From the NCBI RefSeq assembly GCF_003014555.1, contig NZ_PYGE01000026.1, forward strand, positions 1 through 64,000: a stretch of 64,000 nucleotides of DNA, given 5' to 3'. Made by a program: the position numbers and the translations under genes. A model generated the notes under the pieces. The model was not told the origin of the DNA. It was given only the letters and a program-made list of their open reading frames with translations, and made no database searches. This document shows positions 21,922-30,354 of the stretch, one piece after another; position 1 is the stretch's first letter; every line of letters begins with the position of its first letter. Source of the stretch: Haloactinopolyspora alba (lineage in GTDB: Bacteria; Actinomycetota; Actinomycetes; Jiangellales; Jiangellaceae).

Positions 21922-21998
21922 AAATGATCACGTTCACCATGGAATTCCCTGCGTCACCACCCCTGCATGCCTGGTGACGCGTGCACGATCCTGGTGAC
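21922..21998 (+). repeat. Dispersed intergenic repeat, copy with decayed palindrome
   Basis: It begins two bases after the menF stop and ends nine bases before the AraC stop, so it fills a convergent gap. It reads AATGATCACGTTCACCATGG then AATTCCC, so the 16-bp palindrome of other copies is broken. The hairpin GTCACCA (21953-21959) / TGGTGAC (21972-21978) is intact with a 12-base loop. GTGACGC recurs once more at the end. Confidence 0.8.
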
Positions 21999-22006
21999 GC
22001 AGTTCG

Positions 22007-22816
22007 TCATCGCCGTCCGACGACGATTCCACCCGCTCGGTAGCGCCCGGGCGGCACGCCGAGGTACCGGGTGAAGTGCCTGCTCAGATGGGCCTGGTCG
22101 TAGAATCCGGCGGCGACCGCGGCCTCCGACGGCGGGCTTCCCGACAGCAGCAGGCGACGTGCGGCGTCGACCCGGCGGCCGGTGAGGTAGGCGTGCGGCG
22201 GCAGCCCGAACCGCCCGGTGAACGCCCGCACCAGGTGCGTGGGGTGCGCCCCCAGCATCGCGGCCGCCCGGTCCAGCGTCAGACCGTCGACGACGTGCTC
22301 GTCCAGCAGGTCACGCAGGTCGTCGGCCACGCCGGGCCGCAGGTCCGGCGTGCCCGGGCGGGCACCGAGATGAAACCGGAGCCGTTCCCGTACGAACGCG
22401 AGCCGGGTCTGCGCCTCCAGTGTCTCGCCCGGTGAGCCGAGCACGTGGTGCACCTGGTGCACGCGCGTGCGCAGGACGGGGTCGGCGAACGTCGGTGTGT
22501 CGACCGCCGCGCCGATCAGCTCCGTGCCCAGCACCTCGGGTTCGAGGTAGAGCACCCGCTTACGGAAACCGGACGGGCGGGCCGAACGCCCGTCATGAGC
22601 CACGTGCGGCGGCAGCAGGGTCACGCTGCGGTCCGCGGCGGCGCCGTGGTGGCGCCGGTCGAGGTCGTAACGGATGGCGCCGTCGTCGAGGATCAGCACC
22701 GTCCACGCGTCGTGCGTGTGCGTCGGGTACGCGTGGTCGACGAAACTGGCGTGGAAGACCTCGCGGACACCGCCGACCCCTGGCCGCCACGCCGTGACAC
22801 GCGCATCATGGGCCAT
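22007..22816 (-). CDS. AraC-family transcriptional regulator
   Basis: A protein of 269 residues from ATG 22816, with an N-terminal cupin-like sensing domain (HASFVDHAYPTHTHDAWTV) and a C-terminal pair of helix-turn-helix motifs ending HLSRHFTRYLGVPPGRYR. Five more residues are possible from ATG 22831. Its ligand is unknown. It is divergent from the DUF2000 gene, with starts 50 bases apart, and this pairing suggests it controls that gene, though that is inference. Confidence 0.88.
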   Translation of the reverse strand: MAHDARVTAWRPGVGGVREVFHASFVDHAYPTHTHDAWTVLILDDGAIRYDLDRRHHGAAADRSVTLLPPHVAHDGRSARPSGFRKRVLYLEPEVLGTELIGAAVDTPTFADPVLRTRVHQVHHVLGSPGETLEAQTRLAFVRERLRFHLGARPGTPDLRPGVADDLRDLLDEHVVDGLTLDRAAAMLGAHPTHLVRAFTGRFGLPPHAYLTGRRVDAARRLLLSGSPPSEAAVAAGFYDQAHLSRHFTRYLGVPPGRYRAGGIVVGRR

Positions 22817-22866
22817 GCCAGGAACGTACAAGACGTCGACGCCGGTCGGCGAGAAGCATCGACGGC

Positions 22867-23286
22867 ATGACGACCAATGCCCGTTTCGATACGAAGATCG
22901 CGGTCGCGCTGCGCGAGGACCTGGCCACGTGGCAACGGCTCAACGTCACCGCGTTCCTGTCCAGCGGTATCGCCGCCGACGACGAACTGCTCGGTGAGCC
23001 GTACGCGGACGCGGACGGTACCGCCTACACGCCGATGTTCAGGCAGCCGGTGCTGGTGTTCGAGGCCGACGGCGAGCTGATCACCCGTGCCCACCGCAAG
23101 GCCGTCGAGCGCGGCCTGACGGTCGTGGTGTTCACCGAGGAGCTGTTCACGACCGCGCACGACGAGGCGAACCGTGCCGCCGTCGGCGCGGTCGGCCGCG
23201 ACGACCTGGCGCTGGTCGGGCTGGGGCTGCACGGACCACGCAACGCCGTCGACAAGATCCTCAAGGGCGCCCGGCTGCACGGCTGA
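22867..23286 (+). CDS. DUF2000 domain protein
   Basis: A 139-residue single-domain protein. The N-terminus TKIAVALREDLATWQRLNVTAF and the later FTEELF match the DUF2000 family, whose fold resembles peptidyl-tRNA hydrolase 2. Its biochemical function is not established. Its 3' end overlaps the 3' end of menD by 26 bases on the other strand. Confidence 0.8.
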   Translation: MTTNARFDTKIAVALREDLATWQRLNVTAFLSSGIAADDELLGEPYADADGTAYTPMFRQPVLVFEADGELITRAHRKAVERGLTVVVFTEELFTTAHDEANRAAVGAVGRDDLALVGLGLHGPRNAVDKILKGARLHG

Positions 23287-24994
23287 GCCCGGCCGTGTCG
23301 GCGACCGCCGCGGTCACCGCGGAGCGAAGACGCTCGTGCAGGTCACGCAGCGCGGACCGGTCGGTGCGGACCTCCACCACACTGCGCCCGGACGAAGGGG
23401 CCGCGAGCACGTCGCGCAACTGCCCGGCGTCGCTCACCCGGGTGTGCTCGGCGCCGTACCCTGCGCACAGCGCCGCCAGGTCGGCGCCGTGCGGCGTGCC
23501 GAAGACCCGCTCGAACACGTCCACGTTGGCCGGCTCGCCGTGCTCCAGCAGCGTGAAGATCCCGCCGCCGTCGTCGTTGACGACGACGATCTGCAGGTCC
23601 GGGCCGTTCTCCAGCGGCCCGACCAGCAACCCGCCGGCGTCGTGCAGCAACGTCAGGTCGCCGACAAGCGCCCGGACCGGGCGCCCGGTGGCCAGCGCCA
23701 CGCCCGACGCCGTCGACACGGTCCCGTCGATGCCCGACAGGCCGCGGTTGGCCAGCACCGACAGGTCGTGTGCTGGCGGTTCGGCCACCAGGTCCAGGTC
23801 GCGGATCGGGTTCGACGAACCCACGACCAGCGGGGTGCCGGACGTGGCCGCCCACACCTGCGCCGCGACGGCGGGGCCGGTCGACGTCGCGTCCGCCAGC
23901 ACCGCGTCGATCGCCCGCTGCGCCACAGCGCCGGCTCGCTGCCAGCGGTCGAGCCACCCCTGCGAGCCGCGTTCCGGCTCGGGGGCCACGGCCGGCACGA
24001 CGCGGTCCGCTCGACGCGCGGAGTCCGGCCACCGGGGCGGCCGGTCGGCGACCACGACGACCTCCACGTCGCGGCGCGCCAGCAGCGCCTCGACCGGTCG
24101 CGACAGGGTCGGATGGCCGTAGACGAGCACCCGCTCGATCCGCCCGCCGAGATCGGGGTGCTCCAGCAGCAGCCGGTACGGGCCCACGGCGTTCCCGCCC
24201 CGGCGCGCACCGGAGGACGGCTCGGCGAGCAGCGGGTATCCGCCGTACTCGGCGACCATCCGTGCCTGCGGCCCGGCCCGGTCGCCGGCGACGACCACCG
24301 TCGCGGCGTGAGCGTCCAGTGACACCGGCGCCGGGGGCGCGAACCCCTCGACCCGGGTGGCCGGGCGGTCCGGGTCCGCGGCCGGCTCCGTCGTCGGCTC
24401 CGGCGACGTGTCGGTGTCCGGCGACGTGTCGGTGTCCGGCGACGTGTCGGTGTCCGGCACCAGCGGATCCCGGAAGGCCACGTTGAGGTGGACCGGCCCG
24501 GGGTCGCCGCTGCGCTCGCCGGTCGCCGACGCGACGGCACGGGCCAGCAGCGACCGCAGATCGTCGTCCTCGCCCGCGCGGCCGTACGCTGCGGGAACGT
24601 CGGCGAAGAACCGGGGGGCGGTGCCGAACAACCGCACCTGATCGGTCGTCTGGTTGGCGCCGGTGCCGCGCATCTCGTGCGGACGGTCCGCCGTGAGCAC
24701 GACCAGCGGGACACCCGCGTGCGCGGCCTCCAGAACCGCCGGGTGCAGGTTCGCCGCCGCCGTCCCCGAGGTCGTGACCACCGCGGCCGGCGCTCCGCCA
24801 CGAGACAGGCCCAGCGCGGTGAACGCGGCGACGCGCTCGTCGAGGCGCACGTGCAGCCGGACTGCCGGTCCGGCATCGGCGAGGGCGTAGGCGAGCGGGG
24901 CGCTGCGGGATCCGGGGGCCAGAACGACCTGCCGCACACCCAGCCGAGCCAGCTCCGCGACCAGTGCGCGGGCGGTCGACGTCGAAGGGTTCAC
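23261..24994 (-). CDS. menD: SEPHCHC synthase (menaquinone synthesis)
   Basis: A 577-residue thiamine-diphosphate enzyme that joins isochorismate and 2-oxoglutarate. The N-terminal VVLAPGSRSAPLAYAL and TADRPHEMRGTGANQT are diagnostic, and the C-terminal cofactor domain has IVVNDDGGGIFTLLEHG. GTG 24994 is chosen at the family N-terminus. A linker near residues 180-197 carries three DTDTSP repeats. CAGAAT seven bases upstream of the GTG could be a leaderless -10. Confidence 0.95.
   Translation of the reverse strand: MNPSTSTARALVAELARLGVRQVVLAPGSRSAPLAYALADAGPAVRLHVRLDERVAAFTALGLSRGGAPAAVVTTSGTAAANLHPAVLEAAHAGVPLVVLTADRPHEMRGTGANQTTDQVRLFGTAPRFFADVPAAYGRAGEDDDLRSLLARAVASATGERSGDPGPVHLNVAFRDPLVPDTDTSPDTDTSPDTDTSPEPTTEPAADPDRPATRVEGFAPPAPVSLDAHAATVVVAGDRAGPQARMVAEYGGYPLLAEPSSGARRGGNAVGPYRLLLEHPDLGGRIERVLVYGHPTLSRPVEALLARRDVEVVVVADRPPRWPDSARRADRVVPAVAPEPERGSQGWLDRWQRAGAVAQRAIDAVLADATSTGPAVAAQVWAATSGTPLVVGSSNPIRDLDLVAEPPAHDLSVLANRGLSGIDGTVSTASGVALATGRPVRALVGDLTLLHDAGGLLVGPLENGPDLQIVVVNDDGGGIFTLLEHGEPANVDVFERVFGTPHGADLAALCAGYGAEHTRVSDAGQLRDVLAAPSSGRSVVEVRTDRSALRDLHERLRSAVTAAVADTAGLSRAAGRP
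24402..24455 (-). repeat. Three perfect 18-bp repeats inside menD
   Basis: GGCGACGTGTCGGTGTCC occurs three times in tandem at 24402, 24420 and 24438. In the protein this gives DTDTSP repeats between the first and second MenD domains. The unit is a multiple of three, so copy-number change keeps the frame. Confidence 0.95.
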
Positions 24995-25102
24995 CCGATA
25001 GATTCTGCCTTGCCCCGTCCTCCGGAAGGCGCACCGTCGGGGCATGGCGGCGGAACCGGTGCGCGCCGGTCCCCGTGATCACGGCGGCGGGGCTCACGAA
25101 CG

Positions 25103-25150
25103 AACGGTGTGAAGGTCGTGTCGCCCACACGGCATCACCTTCACACCGTT
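25103..25150 (-). terminator. Long hairpin upstream of menD
   Basis: Perfect 14-bp arms AACGGTGTGAAGGT (25103-25116) and ACCTTCACACCGTT (25137-25150) enclose a second 5-bp stem CGTGT/ACACG with a 5-base loop. Five unpaired bases (GCATC) bulge on one side. It lies past the stop of the sortase-like gene (25213) and before menD, so it most simply ends that upstream transcript. Confidence 0.65.
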
Positions 25151-25212
25151 TCTCCGCGAGCCCCTGACGCGAGCGACCGTGCCACGGCGGCGGTCACTTC
25201 GGGCAACGGGCG

Positions 25213-26367
25213 CTACTGCTGCGCCAGGTCCTCCGGGCCGTCGCCGACACGACGCAACCACGTGAATCCGGTGTTCTTGCCCTGGCAGGTCTGCAGGATC
25301 ACGTCGCAGGACGACCCGCATGTCCAGTCCGAGGCCGGGCCGAGCGCTGCGCCGCGAGCGGGCGCGATCACGCGGTCGACCACCTCGTAGAGACCGGGCA
25401 GCTCACCGGTGAGCTCGACGTACGACCCGATCGGGATGGAGTTCCACCACGCGTTGCCCAGGTAGTCGTGCGCCGCCACGAACGTGCCCGCGGACACCGG
25501 CTGGTAGTGGCAGCCGACACCGTTCGGCAGCACGTCGAGGTCACCGGAGTCGTCACACACGTCGACGGGGATGGTGCGGACGTCGTCGCCGAGCGCGACC
25601 GCGGGGTCGCTGACGACGGGCCCGAACCGGTCACCGCCGGGGTAGGAGAACCGGAACCGCGCGGTGTCCTGCGCCTCGACCTCGGCCACCGCGGTGCCCT
25701 TGCGGTTCGTGGTGACCGTGGTCACCTTCTTCCAGCCCTCGTCGGCTTCCTGCTGAAGCACCAGATCGCCGGTGATCGGCACGCCACCGGTGGTCGTCCA
25801 GGCGGCGGTCACGCTGACCGTGCCGTCCTCGGCGCTCTCGGCGGTGGCGGTGATACGCGAGTCGAGGGTTTCGCCGGTCAGGACCACGCGCACGGCGGAC
25901 ACGGCGGCGCCGACCTTGTCGCTGCCGCCGTATGCGAGCCGGTACACGCCGGAGCCGTTCACCTGCGCAGCGACCTCACCGACGCCGTCCTCGAACTGCA
26001 TGGACGTCACGGTGGACCAGGAGTTGTCGTCGATGCGCTGGAGATCGACGGCGCCGTCGACACGTTCGCCGTCGCCGGAGCTCCAGCGGCCGCCGAACGT
26101 CGCCTGATGCCCGGGCTGCACCTGGGCGGGCGCGGTCAGCACCAGGTTGCCCGCGGACCCTGCCGGCCGGTGCGCGGCGCGCACGGCTCCGGCGGGCTTC
26201 TCGTCGGCCGGGGACGGCGGCGCGACCAGCACCGTAGCGGTGGGCCGGCCCGTAGTGGTGCCGGCGGAGCCCGAGGGTTGTCCACCGTCGGTCCCGCCCA
26301 CCAGGACGAACACCGCTGCCGCCACCAGAGCGAGAAGGCCGGCACCGGCCGTGACGCGGTACTTCAT
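25213..26367 (-). CDS. Secreted or anchored Ig-repeat protein with a sortase-like C-terminal domain
   Basis: A 384-residue protein. MKYR and one hydrophobic helix (residues about 8-25) make a signal anchor; there is no lipobox. A Pro/Thr/Ala linker is followed by two beta-rich Ig-like repeats (about 75-165 and 170-260). The last 120 residues have H300 in AAHDY, C361 in ILQTC and R372/R373, in the order and spacing of sortase catalytic residues (61 residues His to Cys, 11-12 Cys to Arg). The surrounding IPIGSYVELTG also fits the sortase strand before the loop. Two other cysteines (CGSSC) may form a disulfide. An in-frame ATG at 26382 is an alternative start. True sortase activity is unproven; a catalytically dead relative is possible. 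Confidence 0.55.
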   Translation of the reverse strand: MKYRVTAGAGLLALVAAAVFVLVGGTDGGQPSGSAGTTTGRPTATVLVAPPSPADEKPAGAVRAAHRPAGSAGNLVLTAPAQVQPGHQATFGGRWSSGDGERVDGAVDLQRIDDNSWSTVTSMQFEDGVGEVAAQVNGSGVYRLAYGGSDKVGAAVSAVRVVLTGETLDSRITATAESAEDGTVSVTAAWTTTGGVPITGDLVLQQEADEGWKKVTTVTTNRKGTAVAEVEAQDTARFRFSYPGGDRFGPVVSDPAVALGDDVRTIPVDVCDDSGDLDVLPNGVGCHYQPVSAGTFVAAHDYLGNAWWNSIPIGSYVELTGELPGLYEVVDRVIAPARGAALGPASDWTCGSSCDVILQTCQGKNTGFTWLRRVGDGPEDLAQQ

Positions 26368-26502
26368 GCTCCCATTTTCCATGATCACCGACGCATGTCG
26401 GCCCCGACCCGGCGAGCTCATGTCCTGTCAGACGTTGCGGGACGATGATCCGTTCCGCCCCGGGCCGAGCGGTTCGGCGCCGGTACCCGCTAGCGTACCG
26501 GC

Positions 26503-27414
26503 GTGACGAGCCGACCGTTCGATCCCGACCGCTGGCAACCGGTCGAGGGTTTCGAGTTCACCGACATCACGTACCACCGGCATGTCGACGAGGCCGGCGT
26601 GCGCGGGACGGTGCGGATCGCGTTCGACCGCCCGGAGGTCCGCAACGCCTTCCGGCCGCACACCGTGGACGAGCTGTACCAGGCGCTGGATCACGCGCGC
26701 AGGACCTCCGACGTCGGCTGCGTGCTCGTGACCGGAAACGGACCGTCCCCGAAGGACGGCGGCTGGGCCTTCTGCTCCGGAGGCGACCAGCGGGTCCGGG
26801 GCCGATCCGGCTACCGGTACGCCGCGGGCGACACCGAGGAGACCGCCGACCCGGCGCGCGCCGGACGGCTGCACATCCTCGAGGTGCAGCGGCTCATCCG
26901 GTTCATGCCGAAGGTGGTCATCGCCGTGGTTCCCGGCTGGGCCGCCGGCGGCGGGCACAGCCTGCACGTCGTGTGCGACCTGACCCTGGCCAGCGCCGAA
27001 CACGCCCGGTTCAAGCAGACCGACGCCGACGTCGGCTCGTTCGACGGCGGCTTCGGCTCGGCCTATCTGGCCCGGCAGGTCGGCCAGAAGTTCGCCCGCG
27101 AGATCTTCTTCCTCGGTGACGAGTACTCCGCCGACGACGCGCACCGGATGGGCATGGTGAACGCGGTCGTGCCGCACGCCCAGCTCGAGGACACCGCGCT
27201 GGCCTGGGCGGCGAAGATCAACGGCAAGAGCCCGACGGCGCAGCGGATGCTGAAGTTCGCGTTCAACGCGGTCGACGACGGCATGGTCGGCCAGCAGGTC
27301 TTCGCCGGCGAGGCGACCCGGCTGGCGTACATGACCGACGAGGCGGTCGAGGGCCGCGACGCCTTCCTGGAGAAGCGGGAGCCGGACTGGTCACGGTTCC
27401 CCTGGTACTACTGA
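26503..27414 (+). CDS. menB: 1,4-dihydroxy-2-naphthoyl-CoA synthase
   Basis: A 303-residue crotonase-fold enzyme that closes the naphthoate ring from o-succinylbenzoyl-CoA. GWAFCSGGDQRVRG, VVPGWAAGGGHSLH and DADVGSFDGGFGSAYLA are MenB signatures, and the length fits. GTG 26503 has TAGCGT six bases upstream, pointing to a leaderless transcript. menE follows 105 bases downstream. Confidence 0.95.
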   Translation: MTSRPFDPDRWQPVEGFEFTDITYHRHVDEAGVRGTVRIAFDRPEVRNAFRPHTVDELYQALDHARRTSDVGCVLVTGNGPSPKDGGWAFCSGGDQRVRGRSGYRYAAGDTEETADPARAGRLHILEVQRLIRFMPKVVIAVVPGWAAGGGHSLHVVCDLTLASAEHARFKQTDADVGSFDGGFGSAYLARQVGQKFAREIFFLGDEYSADDAHRMGMVNAVVPHAQLEDTALAWAAKINGKSPTAQRMLKFAFNAVDDGMVGQQVFAGEATRLAYMTDEAVEGRDAFLEKREPDWSRFPWYY

Positions 27415-27519
27415 TCGCGACGTCCCGGTTGCCGCGATACACCGGAGCGCCCCGTCCGCCCGGTATGCCAGGCTTCGTCGCCGGAGCAGCCGGTGCTGCC
27501 CGACGCCGGCGAGGTCCGT

Positions 27520-28761
27520 ATGCTGACCGTCGTCATGCACACGTCCAGCCCGGCCGAACAGACGCAGGGCCGAGGGCTCGTCACCGTCGACGTGCCGCTC
27601 GGGCCGGCGGTCGTACCCCGCCTCCTGCCGATGGTCGCCGCGGCGCTCGGCGACGGGCCGGCCGTGCTGCCGCTGCCGCGGAACGAGGCCGGCCGCGACG
27701 CGCTGCTGGCTGAGCTGCGCCCCTCCGAGCCGGTTCCCGACGGCACCGCGTTCGTCGTGCCGACCTCCGGTTCGACGGGGCGGCCGAAAGGCGTCGAGCT
27801 GCCCGCGTCCTCGGTGCGCGCCGGCGCCGACGCCACCCACGAACGCATCGGCGGGCCGGGCCGCTGGCTGCTGGCCGTCCCGGCCACCCACATCGCGGGC
27901 CTGATGGTGCTGGCGCGCTCGGTCGTTGCCGGCACCGAGCCGGTCGCTCTCGACCTGACCGGAGGGTTCGATCCGGAGTCCTTCGCCGCGGCCAGCATGC
28001 GGCTGTTCACGTCGCGGCGGCGTCGCTACACCGCGCTGGTTCCGCGCCAGCTCGGCGCCGTGCTGGACGAGGGCGGGGCCGCGCTCGACGCGCTGGGCGG
28101 CTACGACGCGGTCCTGGTCGGCGGCGGCGCGGCGACCGGCGAGCTGGTCGACCGCGCCCGCGCGGCCGGCGTCACCGTCGTCACCACCTACGGCATGACC
28201 GAGACCTGCGGTGGATGCGTGTACGACGGGCACCCGCTCGACGGGGTCCGGGTCGACGTCACCGACGGACGAGTGCGGCTGCGCGGTCCGATGCTGGCGA
28301 GCGGGTACCGGCTGCGCCCGGACCTCGACGACGTGTTCGCGGGCGGCTGGTTCACCACCGCCGACCTCGGGCACCTGGACGGCCTCGGCCGGCTGGTGGT
28401 GACCGGGCGGGTGGACGACGTGGCCGTCACCGGCGGCGAGAACGTCCCGCTCGCGGCGGTCGACCTCGCCGTCGCCGGGCATCCCGGGGTGCACGAGGCT
28501 CTCAGCGTCGCGCGCCCGGACGAGCGATGGGGGCAGCGGATCGTCACCGCCGTGGTCCCGGCCGACCCCGATCAGCCGCCGCCCCTGGAGTCCGTCCGCT
28601 CCCATGTCCGCCGCGAGGCACCCGTGGCCTACGCCCCCAAGGAGTTGATCGTGGTCGAGGCGCTACCCCATCTGCCGGGCGGGAAGCCGGACCGGCTCGC
28701 ACTCGCCGACCAGCTCGGACTCGCCGACCGGCACGGCCCCGACCCGAAGGCGGCGCGGTAG
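27520..28761 (+). CDS. menE: o-Succinylbenzoate-CoA ligase
   Basis: An acyl-adenylate ligase of 413 residues from ATG 27520. PTSGSTGRPKGVELP is the AMP-binding loop, TYGMTETCGGCVYDG the second core motif, and GKPDRLAL the C-terminal catalytic lysine region. GAGG sits five bases before ATG 27520; ATG 27535, ten bases after TATGCT, is an alternative. The protein is shorter than many ligases, as usual for actinobacterial MenE. Its stop abuts the menA start without a gap. Confidence 0.9.
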   Translation: MLTVVMHTSSPAEQTQGRGLVTVDVPLGPAVVPRLLPMVAAALGDGPAVLPLPRNEAGRDALLAELRPSEPVPDGTAFVVPTSGSTGRPKGVELPASSVRAGADATHERIGGPGRWLLAVPATHIAGLMVLARSVVAGTEPVALDLTGGFDPESFAAASMRLFTSRRRRYTALVPRQLGAVLDEGGAALDALGGYDAVLVGGGAATGELVDRARAAGVTVVTTYGMTETCGGCVYDGHPLDGVRVDVTDGRVRLRGPMLASGYRLRPDLDDVFAGGWFTTADLGHLDGLGRLVVTGRVDDVAVTGGENVPLAAVDLAVAGHPGVHEALSVARPDERWGQRIVTAVVPADPDQPPPLESVRSHVRREAPVAYAPKELIVVEALPHLPGGKPDRLALADQLGLADRHGPDPKAAR

Positions 28762-29637
28762 ATGGCCACCGCCGCCCAGTGGATCGAGGGCGCCAGGCTG
28801 CGGACGTTGCCCGCGGCCGTGTCGCCGGTGCTCGCCGGAACCGGCGCGGCCGCCGCAGTGGACGACGCCCACCTGGGCCGTGCCCTGCTGGCTCTCGTCG
28901 TCGGCCTGGCGCTGCAGGTGGGCGTCAACTACGCGAACGACTACTCCGACGGGATCCGCGGCACGGACGCCGACCGGGTGGGCCCGTTCCGTCTGGTGGG
29001 TTCGGCGGCGGCGCGCCCGTCGACGGTGCGCGCGGCGGCCTGGGCGAGCTTCGCCACGGCCGCGGTGTCGGGGCTGGCGCTGGTCGCCTGGTCGCAGCAC
29101 TGGTGGCTGCTCGCCGTCGGCGCGGCGAGCATCGCCGCGGCCTGGTTCTACACCGGCGGCGACCGGCCGTACGGCTATCGGGGCCTCGGCGAGGTGTCGG
29201 TGTTCGTGTTCTTCGGCCTGGTCGCGGTCACCGGCACGACCTACGTCCAGGCCGGCCGGATCACTGCGGTGTCGGTCGCGACCGCCGTCGCCGTCGGCTG
29301 TCTCGCGTGCGCGCTCATGCTGGTGAACAATCTGCGCGACGTCCACACCGACGCGGCCGGCGGCAAACGCACACTCGCGGTCTTCCTCGGTGAGCAGCGC
29401 AGCCGGCTGCTGTACCTGACGTTGCTGGCCGTGCCGTTCGTCGTGGCGGCCGGTCTGGCCGTGCTCGACGGGCCATGGATTGCTCTGGCTCTGGTGTGCG
29501 TCCCACTCGCGGTGGCGACGGCGCGCCCGGTGGCCCGCAAGGCCACCGGTGCGGCGTTGATCCCCTCGCTGCGGATGACCGGGCTCACCGAGCTCGCCTT
29601 CGCCGCCCTGCTGACCGTGGGTTTGGCACTGAGCTGA
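28762..29637 (+). CDS. menA: 1,4-dihydroxy-2-naphthoate polyprenyltransferase
   Basis: A 291-residue integral membrane prenyltransferase of the UbiA superfamily that joins the polyprenyl tail to the naphthoate ring. The first Asp-rich motif is NYANDYSDGIRGTDADR, followed by RLVGSAAA, and the second is NNLRDVHTDAAGGKRTLAV. About eight to nine hydrophobic helices are visible. The ATG begins on the base after the menE stop, so the two genes are co-transcribed. Confidence 0.95.
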   Translation: MATAAQWIEGARLRTLPAAVSPVLAGTGAAAAVDDAHLGRALLALVVGLALQVGVNYANDYSDGIRGTDADRVGPFRLVGSAAARPSTVRAAAWASFATAAVSGLALVAWSQHWWLLAVGAASIAAAWFYTGGDRPYGYRGLGEVSVFVFFGLVAVTGTTYVQAGRITAVSVATAVAVGCLACALMLVNNLRDVHTDAAGGKRTLAVFLGEQRSRLLYLTLLAVPFVVAAGLAVLDGPWIALALVCVPLAVATARPVARKATGAALIPSLRMTGLTELAFAALLTVGLALS

Positions 29638-29648
29638 GCACGCCCGCG

Positions 29649-29819
29649 TCAGGGATGCTGCTGGCGGCGTGCGCGGCGCACACCCGGCGTCCGCTCGCCC
29701 ACCACCGGGCGGCGGGTGCCGCGCCCGGCCCGCAGCTGCTGCAGCAGCGACATCGGCGCCCCGCGGTGCCGGCCCTTGCGCTGCTTGTCCTGGCTCGTCT
29801 GACCGTCGTATCCGTACAT
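29649..29819 (-). CDS. Small basic protein (56 residues)
   Basis: ATG 29819 has GGAGG six bases upstream, a strong binding site. The product begins MYGYDGQTSQDKQRKGRHRG, continues MSLLQQLRAGRGTRRPVVGE, and is about one quarter Arg/Lys. It has no hydrophobic segment. It may bind nucleic acid or phosphate, but that is inference from charge alone. It is convergent with menA; their stops are 11 bases apart. I do not recognise a family. Confidence 0.55.
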   Translation of the reverse strand: MYGYDGQTSQDKQRKGRHRGAPMSLLQQLRAGRGTRRPVVGERTPGVRRARRQQHP

Positions 29820-29969
29820 GAGAACCTCCGTTGTCGCCGTTGCACGGAATCACCGTGCTGACCGACAAGACAGGCCGCGGGCGTCACTATGACGCGGCGC
29901 CGGCATCTTTTTCGTCGGGACCGTCCCGGTGACACGGGTCGATGCGGGGAAGCTGCTGTCCGGCACCGC

Positions 29970-30200
29970 TCAGCTCTGCTCTCGCAGCTTCGTCACCTCC
30001 GGAGCGTCGCGGAGTTCGTCGAGGTCACGACCTGGCGCGTCCGCGCTGGTGCCGAGACCGCCGTGCGGGCGCTGTCCATGGACCAGGCCGTCGTGGGGTC
30101 CGGTCTCGCGGACGTCCGCGTCCGCGGTCTGTTCCCGGTCGATCTCGCGTGGATCCTCGCCCGGCGTGGGATCCTGCTTCGTCCGCCTGTCCTCCGCCAT
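29970..30200 (-). CDS. Hypothetical hydrophilic protein (76 residues)
   Basis: ATG 30200 opens a frame rich in Asp, Glu, Arg, Gly and Pro with no hydrophobic core, so it is probably disordered. A GGGAGA lies about 12 bases upstream, rather far. In-frame upstream sequence to 30302 enters the terminator palindrome and is not used. No family is recognised, and the gene may not be real. Confidence 0.35.
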   Translation of the reverse strand: MAEDRRTKQDPTPGEDPREIDREQTADADVRETGPHDGLVHGQRPHGGLGTSADAPGRDLDELRDAPEVTKLREQS

Positions 30201-30304
30201 GAGTACGAAAGTTCTCCCTTCGATCGTGGTGCCGGAACGGGTACCCACGGAACGGACTTTCACGCCCCCGGATCCACGGACGGCGCGCAGGCGTGGGCGC
30301 ACGA

Positions 30305-30338
30305 GAACGCCGCCGTGCTCGCGAGCACGGCGGCGTTC
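30305..30338. terminator. 34-bp perfect palindrome
   Basis: GAACGCCGCCGTGCTC is followed by GC and its exact inverted copy GAGCACGGCGGCGTTC. A short T-run (CTTTT) follows on the plus strand only. On the minus strand it lies 17 bases past the stop of the membrane protein at 30355, so it likely ends that transcript and may also stop transcription from the left. Confidence 0.8.
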
Positions 30339-30354
30339 CGCTTTTCCCTGGCCG

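Noticed and set aside
24402-24455. CRISPR-like array
   Set aside because: Units are adjacent with no spacers and encode in-frame DTDTSP repeats within menD.
29585-29935. 116-residue minus-strand frame
   Set aside because: It is Arg/Cys/Ala-rich without a binding site and overlaps the better supported 56-residue gene in another frame.
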